Assembly (NCBI GenBank): GCA_949066965.1
Contig: CARTDA010000004.1
Location: forward strand, 62,001 to 126,000
Direction of reading: 5' to 3'
DNA: 64,000 nt
Source: COE1 sp949066965
Lineage (GTDB): Bacteria > Bacillota > Clostridia > Lachnospirales > Lachnospiraceae
Shown here: positions 36,191 to 44,643 of the stretch, piece by piece
How the letters are laid out: the number at the start of each line of letters is the position of its first letter
Position numbering within the stretch: the stretch's first letter is position 1
The notes under the pieces: generated by a model
The model's input: only the letters and a program-made list of their open reading frames with translations
The model's database searches: none
Told to the model about the DNA's origin: nothing
Translations under genes and position numbers: made by a program

Positions 36191-36508
36191 TGTGTACATA
36201 TTGACACTTCTGCATTTGGGGCATACGACATTGTACTGGTCAAAGATAAACATCTTGATTTTGTCATCTTCCACGTTGGTGGTTACGATACGGCTCTGAC
36301 CGCATTTGCACAGAAAAAGGATTTTGCGGTTGTGGCGCACTGCAAGACTTTCGCCGCGCAGGCTCAGGGCCTTTTCGATATACTTTATCTGCTCGTCATT
36401 ATGTACCCCGCATTCTTCCAGTGCCCATTTATACTCATCGCGTATGATATGGAGCGCGTCAGATGGTATTGAAGCATAGTGTTGTTCTAATTTTTGCTCA
36501 GTGAACAT
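36173..36508 (-). CDS. Uncharacterised 111-aa protein with a C-terminal zinc-ribbon-like end
   Basis: The N-terminal half is helical. The C-terminal half has CKCG (about 68-71) and CPKC (about 96-99), consistent with a small treble-clef or ribbon that could bind zinc. GAGGAAT precedes the start on the minus strand. I do not recognise the family. Confidence 0.65.
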   Translation of the reverse strand: MFTEQKLEQHYASIPSDALHIIRDEYKWALEECGVHNDEQIKYIEKALSLRGESLAVRHNRKILFLCKCGQSRIVTTNVEDDKIKMFIFDQYNVVCPKCRSVNMYTWKYMD

Positions 36509-36714
36509 AGTGATTCCTCTTTTCTACAAAAATTTATAAAAGTTCCATGAATGTAAGTATATCACATATTCATGCAATATGGAACAGGAAAAATAATATT
36601 GTTTCCCCATGTAATACGTATACATATTGCGACAAATATTACAATTGTTTTTGAAAGTTGTTGTATAAAACGCTATTTTTGCGCAAAATTCTACAAAATT
36701 TCGCAAAAATAAGT

Positions 36715-36720
36715 TATAAT
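36715..36720 (+). promoter_or_regulatory. Candidate -10 box of the chemoreceptor gene
   Basis: A perfect TATAAT lies 42 nt before the start codon. The -35 region (TACAAA) is poor and sits inside an imperfect dyad of TTTTTGCG and CGCAAAAA (about 36675-36709), which may be an operator. Confidence 0.4.
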
Positions 36721-36761
36721 GAAAAGACGAGGGTGACAACAAAATAGCGAAAGGATGAGAA

Positions 36762-38495
36762 ATGATGAATAATACTACCAAAAACAAGAATTTACTCACA
36801 AGCATTATTATTCAATTACTGGCAATGGCATTGGTTCCTTTGGTCATTTTGGGGGCTGTCTGTGTCGTGACTGCCGGAAAGAGCCTAAGGGAAGGACTAC
36901 AGGAGGAAGCCCTCACGCAGATGAAGGCGACATGTGTGGCTACGAAGGCCGCATATGACAATATGAACGATGGGGATTACTATCTGGGTGAAAATGATGA
37001 GCTGATGAAAGGCGATTACAATATCACGCAGAATGAGAGCGGTATTGATGCGCTCACAGAGGGGATGAATTCGGATATTACAATTTTTTATGGAGATACC
37101 AGAAGGGCGACATCCCTGAAGGATATCGCGACCGGGAACAGGATTGTCGGTACGCAGGCGTCTGCCGCGGTGGCGGAGACCGTCCTGAAAGGTCAGGAGT
37201 ACTCTGCGACTGATTTGATGGTGAATGGGAAAAATTATTACGCGTACTATATTCCGCTGAAAAACCCGGACGGGTCGATTGTGGGAATGGTATTTGCGGG
37301 GGAGCCAAGTGCAGGCATTGACCAGTTTATCACGTCAAAAATCATACTGGTTACAGGCGCAGTGGTGGTTGTGCTGCTGGTTGCAATCGCGGTCGTGGTA
37401 CTTGTGTCAATCAGTATTGTCAAGGCGGTGAAGAGGGCGCAGGAGGCGATTGACAATCTGGCAAAGGGCAATCTCGCCTATACGGTTGATACAGTGATAC
37501 TGAGGCGCAAGGATGAAATTGGCGACATGGGACGCGGGGTGAAGGAGTGCATCGCTTCCCTTCGCGATATTGTCTGCGGAATTCAGGAACATTCCAGGGA
37601 TGTGCTTGCATCGGGCGACAGCCTGGAGACGGTGGCGATACGTTCCAGCCAGAATGCGGCAGAAATTGCACATGCGGTTGACGATATTTCCCAGGGTGCA
37701 GTGTCGCAGGCGGAGGAGATTGAGGATGCAAACACGAAGATTAACGATATGGGGCAGATTATCGAGCAGATTGTGGAGAGCATTGCCAACCTGAATGAGA
37801 TATCCGCAGGAATGCAGGATAACGGCAGGCAGGCATCCCGGATTATCGGCGAGCTGAGCAAGAGCAATGACCGGACGGTGGATGCGATACAGTCGGTGGC
37901 AAGGACGGTCGAGGCGACAGACGATTCAGTAAAAAAGATTTCAGAAGCGGTTGAGATGATAACAAGCGTTGCCGAGCAGACCAACCTGCTGTCACTCAAT
38001 GCGTCGATAGAAGCGGCAAGGGCTGGAGAGGCAGGAAAGGGATTTGCGGTTGTCGCGTCAGAGATTCAGAAGCTCTCCGAGGAATCCAACAGATCGGCGC
38101 AGCGGATTACAACGATTATTAATGGACTTGCAGAGGATTCCAGAAGCTCGATGGAGAGAATGGCGGAGGTAAAGAAAATCCTTCAGGAACAGCAGGAAAA
38201 GCTTGATGTCACAAAGCAGCAGTTCGAGCAGGTGACGAGCGGAATCCTCACGTCCCGCGAGAATACCGTGTCTGTCAACAACCAGGCAAAGGAATGTGAC
38301 GATTCACGGGAGAGCGTTGTGGGCATTATCCAGAATCTGTCCGCAATTTCACAGGAGAATGCTGCGTCGTCGGAGGAGACAACATCTACCATGCAGGAGC
38401 TGAACGAGACGATGAAGCAGCTGGCAGAGTCGTCGAGGGAGCTCAAACAGCTGGCGGTGTCCCTTGACCAGTCAACGCATTTTTTCTGCTTATAG
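36762..38495 (+). CDS. Methyl-accepting chemotaxis protein (single-Cache sensor)
   Basis: 577 aa. Membrane segments at about 13-35 and 188-212 flank a single-Cache domain with ITIFYGDTRRATSL, paralogous to the receptor at 30565. HAMP and the signalling tip VAEQTNLLSLNASIEAARAG follow. A tandem ATG ATG makes the exact start uncertain by one codon. It is monocistronic. Confidence 0.93.
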   Translation: MMNNTTKNKNLLTSIIIQLLAMALVPLVILGAVCVVTAGKSLREGLQEEALTQMKATCVATKAAYDNMNDGDYYLGENDELMKGDYNITQNESGIDALTEGMNSDITIFYGDTRRATSLKDIATGNRIVGTQASAAVAETVLKGQEYSATDLMVNGKNYYAYYIPLKNPDGSIVGMVFAGEPSAGIDQFITSKIILVTGAVVVVLLVAIAVVVLVSISIVKAVKRAQEAIDNLAKGNLAYTVDTVILRRKDEIGDMGRGVKECIASLRDIVCGIQEHSRDVLASGDSLETVAIRSSQNAAEIAHAVDDISQGAVSQAEEIEDANTKINDMGQIIEQIVESIANLNEISAGMQDNGRQASRIIGELSKSNDRTVDAIQSVARTVEATDDSVKKISEAVEMITSVAEQTNLLSLNASIEAARAGEAGKGFAVVASEIQKLSEESNRSAQRITTIINGLAEDSRSSMERMAEVKKILQEQQEKLDVTKQQFEQVTSGILTSRENTVSVNNQAKECDDSRESVVGIIQNLSAISQENAASSEETTSTMQELNETMKQLAESSRELKQLAVSLDQSTHFFCL

Positions 38496-38542
38496 TGTTT
38501 TCGGGCTAAAAGAAACAAGGGAATGCGCCGATATATCTGGTA

Positions 38543-38592
38543 GAGTAATCTATTGTAACAGTTCATCCTGGGACTGAACGATTACAATCTAT
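38543..38592. repeat. Imperfect palindrome after the chemoreceptor gene
   Basis: GTAACAGTTCA and TGAACGATTAC pair around TCCTGGGAC. The half GGACTGAAC resembles the ends of the larger palindrome at 59157-59305. Confidence 0.5.
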
Positions 38593-38640
38593 TTAAAGTA
38601 AAGGGATTTTACGATTTTAGTCACACGGAGGTGGCATATC

Positions 38641-39156
38641 ATGAATAGAAGACGAGAACTTACCTTGCAGAGGGTATCGCGCATTGGCGGGCTTTCTGCG
38701 GTGGAGGGCATTCCACAGAATACCAGGTTTAAGAAAAGCACGTCCGGTGCATTCTCCACACTTACCATTGAGGCAGCGTTAGGCGCCTATATGATGAAGG
38801 AGGATGCGGTGCACAGTGCCCGGCGTCAGGACACTTACAGCTCAGGCTATGGGGATGCAAAGAAAAATGAGCAGGTGCAGATTTCCAGGCAGATGGATGA
38901 ATACATCTCGGCGCTTGAGGAAAGCCAGCTTGCCAGCGCAAAATCGCAGCTGGAAAGCAGGCGTGCGGCAGAGCAGCTCAATGCCAGAAAGCTCGAGGAA
39001 GCGCTTGCAAATGACCCGAGTGCACAGTATCAGCTGAGCCGGTACAGGAAGAAAAATAACAAGTCAGACTATGATGCGCTGGACGCAAATCGTTGTTCTG
39101 GATTTTTACTGTATTCTTATGACAAAAAAGGAGTACATAGCGTTCTTGGAGAATAA
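38641..39156 (+). CDS. Uncharacterised 171-aa coiled-coil protein
   Basis: The N-terminal part is basic (MNRRRELTLQRVSR). Residues about 80-130 are a strongly charged helix with heptad character (EESQLASAKSQLESRRAAEQ). There is no signal peptide or membrane segment. GGAGGTGG lies upstream of the ATG and a terminator follows, so the gene looks genuine. Family not recognised. Confidence 0.65.
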   Translation: MNRRRELTLQRVSRIGGLSAVEGIPQNTRFKKSTSGAFSTLTIEAALGAYMMKEDAVHSARRQDTYSSGYGDAKKNEQVQISRQMDEYISALEESQLASAKSQLESRRAAEQLNARKLEEALANDPSAQYQLSRYRKKNNKSDYDALDANRCSGFLLYSYDKKGVHSVLGE

Positions 39157-39188
39157 GACGACTAGGGAAATTTTCCCTAGTCGTTTAA
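39150..39188 (+). terminator. Terminator between convergent genes
   Basis: ACGACTAGGGAAA and TTTTCCCTAGTCGT pair almost perfectly. The stem overlaps the 3' end of the symporter gene on the minus strand. Confidence 0.75.
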
Positions 39189-40718
39189 CTTTTGTTTTTG
39201 TTCTGCCTGAATATCTTCAAATGCCGAGAGCATCGGTTCTTCCCTTGAGCCTTTGAAAGTACGTGCGGTGTAGTTTTTTGTTATCTTTAACACGGTGCCT
39301 GAGAGCGTCAGCACGCCAATCAGGTTCGGGATTGCCATCAGTCCATTGAACGTGTCGGAGATATCCCACGCAAGGTCAAGGTTCATCGTGGCGCCAAATA
39401 CGATAAATACGACGAAGACAACCTTATAGATAATTGTTGCCTTTGTGCCAAATAGAAACTCCCATGCCTTGGTACCGTAATAGCTCCATCCAAGCACGGT
39501 GGAGAATGCAAAAAGCAGAATGGCAATGGCGATAAAAGCACCGCCGATATTCACGCCGCCAAAGTGAAACACGGTTCCAAATGCTTCGCTGACAAGTGCA
39601 GTCTGTTCATTCGCCGAGAGCATCTCTCCCGTATGGAGGTCAATCAGGCCGGTAGAAAGGATAGAAAATGCTGTGAGCGTGCATACTACGATTGTATCAG
39701 CAAACACTTCGAAGATTCCCCACATGCCCTGCTTTACAGGTTCGACAACGTTGGACGCGGAGTGGACCATCACGGAGGAGCCAAGTCCGGCCTCGTTGGA
39801 GAACACGCCGCGCTTGAATCCCCATGTGACAGCGTTTTTGACTGCAAGACCAATGGATGCGCCGCCGATTGCCCGGAAACCAAATGCAAAGGAAAAGATG
39901 GCGCCGAACACTTCCCCGATTTTTCCGATATTCACAAAGAAGACAATGAGTGCGCCGAGTATGTACGCACAAGCCATAAATGGGACAAATTTTTCCGTAA
40001 CCTGCGCGATTCTCTTGATGCCGCCGACGATGACGAGTCCGGCAAGCACCATGAGCAATATTCCTACAATCAGGGAATACAGATTGATTTCGGTGGAGCC
40101 GACCAGAATGCTGCGGTCGAGGGAGCCGATGCGGAACACGGAAGTAATGTTGCCGGCAATGGTGTTGACCTGGCTCATATTACCGATGCCGAACGAGGCG
40201 AGCACGCAGAAAATGGAGAACAGTATGGCAAGTACTTTCCCGATCCCCTCACAGCCTTTCTTCGAGCCGAGACCGTCCCTGAGATAGTACATGGCGCCAC
40301 CGCACCACTCGTCATGGCTGTTCTTGCGGCGGTAATATATGCCGAGCACGTTTTCGGAGTAGTTTGTCATCATTCCGAAAAACGCAGACAGCCACATCCA
40401 GAAGATTGCGCCGGGACCTCCCGCTGCAATCGCGGCTGCGACTCCGGCAATATTTCCGACGCCAATCGTTGCGGCAAGCGCGGTACACAGAGCCTGGAAT
40501 TGTGAGATGGATGCCTTTTCCACGGAGCTGGTGACACCGCTTCCCCGCTGGAATACCCCGCCGATTGTCTTGGAACTTACATGACCGGCATGGGTAATCT
40601 GAAAAAATTTTGTGCGGACTGTCATATAAATGCCCGTGCCGATAATCAGTATCAGCATGGGAATGCCCCACACAACGCCGTTTATGGCGCCATTGACTTT
40701 AGCAATCATATCAAGCAT
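39177..40718 (-). CDS. Alanine/glycine:sodium symporter (AGCS family)
   Basis: 513 aa with about eleven membrane segments. The N-terminal WGIPMLILIIGTGIYMTVRT and the GVGNIAGVAAAIAAGGPGA segment (about 95-115) are family hallmarks, as is SNEAGLGSS in the middle. It would import alanine or glycine with sodium. It stands alone; upstream is a palindrome-rich gap. Confidence 0.93.
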   Translation of the reverse strand: MLDMIAKVNGAINGVVWGIPMLILIIGTGIYMTVRTKFFQITHAGHVSSKTIGGVFQRGSGVTSSVEKASISQFQALCTALAATIGVGNIAGVAAAIAAGGPGAIFWMWLSAFFGMMTNYSENVLGIYYRRKNSHDEWCGGAMYYLRDGLGSKKGCEGIGKVLAILFSIFCVLASFGIGNMSQVNTIAGNITSVFRIGSLDRSILVGSTEINLYSLIVGILLMVLAGLVIVGGIKRIAQVTEKFVPFMACAYILGALIVFFVNIGKIGEVFGAIFSFAFGFRAIGGASIGLAVKNAVTWGFKRGVFSNEAGLGSSVMVHSASNVVEPVKQGMWGIFEVFADTIVVCTLTAFSILSTGLIDLHTGEMLSANEQTALVSEAFGTVFHFGGVNIGGAFIAIAILLFAFSTVLGWSYYGTKAWEFLFGTKATIIYKVVFVVFIVFGATMNLDLAWDISDTFNGLMAIPNLIGVLTLSGTVLKITKNYTARTFKGSREEPMLSAFEDIQAEQKQKLND

Positions 40719-40770
40719 AGAAAACCCTCCTCATATTTTATGTCAGAACGCGTATTCAGGACGTTCCGGA

Positions 40771-40798
40771 ATATACTCACGACAAATGAAATTTGCCG
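40771..40798. repeat. Hairpin repeat with compensatory change
   Basis: ATATACTCACGACAAATGAA continues to TTTGCCG. It equals 15500-15527 except for two paired substitutions that keep the stem (CAAAT/ATTTG here, CAGAT/ATCTG there). Confidence 0.65.
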
Positions 40799-40807
40799 GA
40801 ATAAAAA

Positions 40808-40955
40808 AGAATATCCCATTTGGACAGTCCTTTCTGTCTTGAGTGGAATATTCTCTTTATATATATTTATACATGAAATAACAAAATAATGCAAGAAAAA
40901 TAATTATGGTAAAAAGGGAGGATGCCAAGTAATCCTGTGACTACTTGGCATTTAT
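40808..40955. other. Two further hairpins in the 517-bp gap upstream of the LytTR gene
   Basis: AGAATATCCCA...GGAATATTCT forms a long imperfect palindrome at about 40808-40856. ATGCCAAGTA (40922-40931) pairs with TACTTGGCAT (40942-40951) and is followed by TTATT, like a weak terminator. Beyond, to 41235, the sequence is AT-rich with no gene. Confidence 0.5.
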
Positions 40956-41235
40956 TATGAAAAAGTTATTATAAGTAAAACTGTCACTTGCTGTTTATAA
41001 GATGTATTTCGTATCACCTTATGTTTATAGTATAGAATGCTTTCATGTCTAAATCATGATGATTTATTGAATAATTTTTCAAAGAATTATGAACGATTTA
41101 TGAACATGTACGGAGCAGGCGGAAACGCGTTTTGTACTGAAAAATCGACGAATTGTGCCATAAAGCTATTTATTTTGATAAAATTACAATATAATTTATG
41201 GTAAAAGTAGAGTAAAAAAGAAAAGAGGCGGGAAT

Positions 41236-41970
41236 GTGTATGAGATAGCGCTCTGTGACGATGAGATGGCAGAAATGGATAAGGTCGAACGGATGCTGCA
41301 TTCCTATCGCAGGCAGACAGCAGAAAATGGGTTTATGGTCAGGAAGTTTGTGGGTGCGGAGGAGCTGCTGCTTGAGGTGCAGCAGGGGGCATATCAGCCG
41401 GACCTTATTCTGATGGACATTTATATGCCGGGAGAGACGGGAATTGATGCGGCAAAGCGGCTGCGGGAGATGGGGAATACCAGCCGGATTGCTTTTCTGA
41501 CGCTGTCAAAGGAACACGCGTTGGATGCGTTTGGCGTGGATGCGGTTTCCTATCTGGTCAAGCCGTTTTCCATGGAAAAGCTTTTTGGCGTGCTTGACAA
41601 GGTTTTGAAGGATCTGGAAAATGAACAGGTACAGCATATTCTTGTGCAGGCGGATGACCATATTGAAAAAATTGCAATAGGGGACATTATTTATTGTGAG
41701 GCGCAGCGGAAAAAGCAATGTATCTACCTGAAGGGGGGCGGCAGCATCCATGTCCGCATGACGATGGCACGGCTCTGCGAAATGGTAGCCTCCCGCAAGG
41801 AGTTTACGCGTCTGGGCGCTTCCTACATTGTAAATCTGGAGCATATCGAGCGTCTGAGTGCGCAGATGCTGCAGCTGGATAATGGGGAAATGCTGTATTT
41901 GCCGAGGGGTTCCTACAAGAATCTGCGGGAAAAGTATTTTGATTTTTATTTTGGCAGGGATGACGGATGA
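41236..41970 (+). CDS. LytTR-family response regulator (AgrA/VirR-like)
   Basis: 244 aa from a GTG start; the ATG two bases earlier is out of frame and closes at once, and AGAGGCGGG provides the ribosome binding site. The receiver domain (1-120) has the acidic pair in CDDE and the phospho-acceptor Asp in LILMDIYMPG, with the Lys in YLVKPF. Residues 135-240 are a LytTR DNA-binding domain (IIYCEAQRKK, FTRLGASYIVNLEHIERL). It is followed after 31 nt by its GHKL partner. Confidence 0.9.
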   Translation: MYEIALCDDEMAEMDKVERMLHSYRRQTAENGFMVRKFVGAEELLLEVQQGAYQPDLILMDIYMPGETGIDAAKRLREMGNTSRIAFLTLSKEHALDAFGVDAVSYLVKPFSMEKLFGVLDKVLKDLENEQVQHILVQADDHIEKIAIGDIIYCEAQRKKQCIYLKGGGSIHVRMTMARLCEMVASRKEFTRLGASYIVNLEHIERLSAQMLQLDNGEMLYLPRGSYKNLREKYFDFYFGRDDG

Positions 41971-42001
41971 AAGGTTCCTGATGCGGGGAGGAGGAAATTG
42001 T

Positions 42002-43171
42002 ATGTTAGGTGGTTCTTTCTGGATTGCGCTGCTTAGGAATGCGATGGGGGCAGTGATGATTATGGGCATCTTTCTGCTGCTTGACAGACCACGCTTTCCT
42101 ATGAAAAAGATGGTGCTTTACTATGGCTTGTTTGGGGCTGCTGCCGTTGTGGCTTACAGTGTCTGGTATCTGGTCGGTACCGAGGTATTTATCCGGTTTT
42201 CAGGGATGATGACAATTCCCCTGATAGGGATTTTTTGTATCTGGCTGAGTGCGGATTTGTTTTACCTGTCAATTTATAAGCTGACGTTTGGATTTTATAT
42301 GCTTTCCGTCATGGTATTTCTGGGTATTGACATTTCGCGGTTGTGGTTTCACGGAAGTATCTGGGTGGACATCCTCCTGCGCATTGCCATAGAATCGGTG
42401 GTTCTGTTTGTCGTTGCGAGAAAGCTGCGTCCGCGCTTTCAGGAGGGGCGTGAATTCCTCGGGGAGGCTATGGATTTTCCGAGTGCAGTGACGCTGGTTA
42501 TTATTGTGCTGATTGCGGCAATTGGGGCGTACTGGCCTGACCACCATGTCCTGTCGGTAAGCCGCGTAATCCGTATTGCGATTATGCTGGCAATGACGGG
42601 AATTATCCAATGGATGACCTACCGTATGTATCTCTATCGGGGAAGGGAGTATTATTGCCGGATTGAGAAGGATCTTTTGGAGATGAACGAATTGCTGCTG
42701 CGCCGTCAGATGAGAATGTTCCGGGCAGCCGGAATGGAGACCGGGAACGCGCAGCGCATTTGCACCAACGCAGCGGTGAACGGGATGCTTTCCGTCTATG
42801 AGGCGTATGCGAAAGAGGAAAGCATCCAGGTGGAGATTTGTGCGGATATCGCGGAAAATATTGTGGTGCGTGACATTGATATGGCGGCGATACTTGTCAA
42901 TGTCTTCGAGAATGCAATTTGGGAATGTGTGATGTCGGGACGGGATGATGCGTGGATTCATCTGCTGATTACACAGAACAAGGGGAAAGTGGTGATACGG
43001 TGTGAGAATACCTGTGGGTCAAAACCCATGCAGAGGGAGTGCGCTGAGGACTGGGACAGGAAGGCAGAAAGCGTGCGTAAGGCTGTCGGCTATTATAATG
43101 GAGAGATGGAGCGTGCGACACAGCAGGGCGTGACGGTTTCCAAGATTCTGCTGGACATACCATTGCAGTGA
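42002..43171 (+). CDS. GHKL-domain membrane protein, degenerate sensor kinase
   Basis: 389 aa from the ATG at 42002 (GGGGAGGAGG upstream). About six membrane segments (5-215) are followed by a coiled linker and a GHKL ATPase-like domain. The N-box is recognisable (NVFENAIWE), but the linker (LLLRRQMRMFRAAGMETG) has no histidine where AgrC-type kinases carry the phosphorylated His, and the GxGL box before the end is missing. It may sense and regulate without autophosphorylation. Forms a two-gene unit with the LytTR regulator. Confidence 0.75.
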   Translation: MLGGSFWIALLRNAMGAVMIMGIFLLLDRPRFPMKKMVLYYGLFGAAAVVAYSVWYLVGTEVFIRFSGMMTIPLIGIFCIWLSADLFYLSIYKLTFGFYMLSVMVFLGIDISRLWFHGSIWVDILLRIAIESVVLFVVARKLRPRFQEGREFLGEAMDFPSAVTLVIIVLIAAIGAYWPDHHVLSVSRVIRIAIMLAMTGIIQWMTYRMYLYRGREYYCRIEKDLLEMNELLLRRQMRMFRAAGMETGNAQRICTNAAVNGMLSVYEAYAKEESIQVEICADIAENIVVRDIDMAAILVNVFENAIWECVMSGRDDAWIHLLITQNKGKVVIRCENTCGSKPMQRECAEDWDRKAESVRKAVGYYNGEMERATQQGVTVSKILLDIPLQ

Positions 43172-43213
43172 CATTGCGATGATATGCTGCCCACTCCCTC
43201 ATCAAAACAGAGA

Positions 43214-43330
43214 GAATCGTGCGCCAAAATGCTTGCCTTTTAGCATTTTGTGTGCATATGTTGCTGTTCACACTGAGAATACGTATAAATATTTAAAATA
43301 CAATAGGGGTGTGAACAGTAATGCGTTTTG
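43214..43330. repeat. Interspersed palindromic repeat with TTCACAC/GTGTGAA arms, copy 2
   Basis: GAATCGTGCGCCAAAAT (43214-43230) matches copy 1 at 14240 except for one base. A small hairpin CAAAATGCT/AGCATTTTG (43225-43250) follows, then arms CTGTTCACAC (43264-43273) and GTGTGAACAG (43309-43318). Confidence 0.65.
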
Positions 43331-43448
43331 TACCGCCAGAATAGCGAAGCGTGCCGTGGCTGTTGATGAGTTTCCAAAAATAGAATAGAATGTTTATGTG
43401 CATATCAATGCATAAGATTGAGATGCATGGGATAGGGTTGTCCCCCCA

Positions 43449-43927
43449 ATGCTTTCCTGTGCATCTCAAAAATTTTTTCATAGTTTCTTAGTCTATCTTG
43501 TTAAAGACAACGGTCTGTTCTTTCATGGATATTTTTCCCACCTGATAACCGTACTCCGTCAGTCCTTTCATGCGGGAGCGATTGTTGTTTCGGGAGTTCT
43601 TATGGTGGTACTTGCAGCCAGTCAGCAGTCATTGTCGTGCCAGTCATGGTGGTACTTCCACTGTTTCTGAGTTTTCCGGAGTTTATTTTAAACAGTATGG
43701 AAAATGCCTATATTGACCGATGCGGACAGGCAGGACAGAGGGCTGCCATTTTGTCTGTGGCGAATATGGCTGGAAATTTGATTGAAATTGTATTCTTGCT
43801 GGCGTCGGCGTATGTTGCCGGAAGCGGAATCGCAGCCTGTTTTATCGGTGCGGGGATGACGCTGGTGATTCTGGGGGAGAGACGTATGTCTACAGAAGGA
43901 ATAAAAATAACGCCTATTATTTTTTGA
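43449..43927 (+). pseudogene. Remnant of an MFS-type transporter (frameshifted)
   Basis: Two overlapping reading frames together resemble the C-terminal part of a major facilitator protein: a first piece to about 43668 (GAIVVSGVLMVVLAAS) and a second piece from about 43637 (NSMENAYIDRCGQAGQRA, then two hydrophobic helices). Neither has a ribosome binding site, and most of the protein is missing. The shift between frames falls near 43620-43640. Confidence 0.5.
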
Positions 43928-43943
43928 AATTTAAAAAAAGTAC

Positions 43944-43972
43944 TTGCATTTTTTAAAAACATAGTATATACT
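43944..43972 (+). promoter_or_regulatory. tRNA-Gln promoter
   Basis: TTGCAT (43944-43949), exactly 17 nt, then TATACT (43967-43972), 42 nt before the mature tRNA. Confidence 0.75.
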
Positions 43973-44013
43973 AAATAACGTGCTACAGAACAGGGCATGT
44001 TATTTATCAATAA

Positions 44014-44085
44014 AGCGCTATCGCCAAACGGTAAGGCAACGGACTCTGACTCCGTCATTTCAAGGTTCGAATCCTTGTAGCGCTG
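44014..44085 (+). tRNA. tRNA-Gln (anticodon CUG)
   Basis: Full cloverleaf: acceptor AGCGCTA/TAGCGCT, D arm GCC-AAACGGTAA-GGC, anticodon stem ACGGA/TCCGT with loop CTCTGAC (anticodon CTG, 44046-44048), T arm CAAGG-TTCGAAT-CCTTG, discriminator G. The CCA end is not encoded. It has its own promoter and terminator. The CUG anticodon reads CAG. Confidence 0.95.
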
Positions 44086-44088
44086 CTT

Positions 44089-44121
44089 AAAACCTCAGTA
44101 AGAAGATTACTGAGGTTTTTT
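44089..44121 (+). terminator. tRNA-Gln terminator
   Basis: AACCTCAGTAA and TTACTGAGGTT pair perfectly (11 bp) around GAAGA, followed by TTTT. Confidence 0.9.
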
Positions 44122-44221
44122 ATGCACATGGGCGTCCAAATGAAATATGTCAGCAAGCTGACGGATGCCCGGCGCACGAGAAGGGAAGATGGCTCTTCCC
44201 TTCTCTATTGCACATCCCATG
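44121..44221 (+). repeat. Post-terminator repeat, copy 3 (both segments)
   Basis: The first part (44121-44157) matches 10064-10101. The second part (44172-44221) matches 34829-34880, with stem GAAGGGAAG/CTTCCCTTC and the ending TATTGCACATCCCATG. It begins at the end of the tRNA terminator T-run. Confidence 0.7.
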
Positions 44222-44235
44222 AAAGGAGACGTAAA

Positions 44236-44359
44236 CGCCAAAAACAACAACGATTACCTTTGCGTTTCCGGACGGACTTGATGATGAAATGATTATAAAA
44301 CGTTGTCTTTAGAACAGGCGATGGATTATTTAAGGCAGTATGGAAAACAACTTGTGTGA
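44236..44359 (+). pseudogene. Small frameshifted gene remnant
   Basis: Read in one frame then the next, the stretch encodes KTTTITFAFPDGLDDEMII and then SLEQAMDYLRQYGKQLV before a stop, which looks protein-like. A shift near 44306-44312 breaks it. The family is not recognised. Confidence 0.3.
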
Positions 44360-44398
44360 ATATAAGTTTGCTAGAGTTATAAAAAATTATTATAGAGA

Positions 44399-44437
44399 GG
44401 GAAGTATTTCCACAAAGATGGAAATGCTTCCTTTTTT
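44399..44437 (+). terminator. Intrinsic terminator
   Basis: GGAAGTATTTCCA and TGGAAATGCTTCC pair around CAAAGA and are followed by TTTTTT. It probably belonged to the broken small gene just upstream. Confidence 0.8.
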
Positions 44438-44643
44438 CGAGCAGAGGAAAGTTTTTGGATTACTGTTCCTATTTTAGTAACAGCTGGAGAAAACATTTGC
44501 GACAGGAAAAGAGCACAGTTGTTTTGGCGCATATATTATGATATATTAAGCATAAACAGGTCGTTCGATAACACCGGGTGGTATCGCGGCGCACAGGGGT
44601 GCTGCTACATTTTTATGTTCTGGATAGAAAGGAGACATTGCGG

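Noticed and set aside
39564..40505. 313-codon plus-strand frame inside the alanine symporter
   Set aside because: Antisense to a complete AGCS transporter; composition (many His, Asp, Glu) is typical of a shadow frame.
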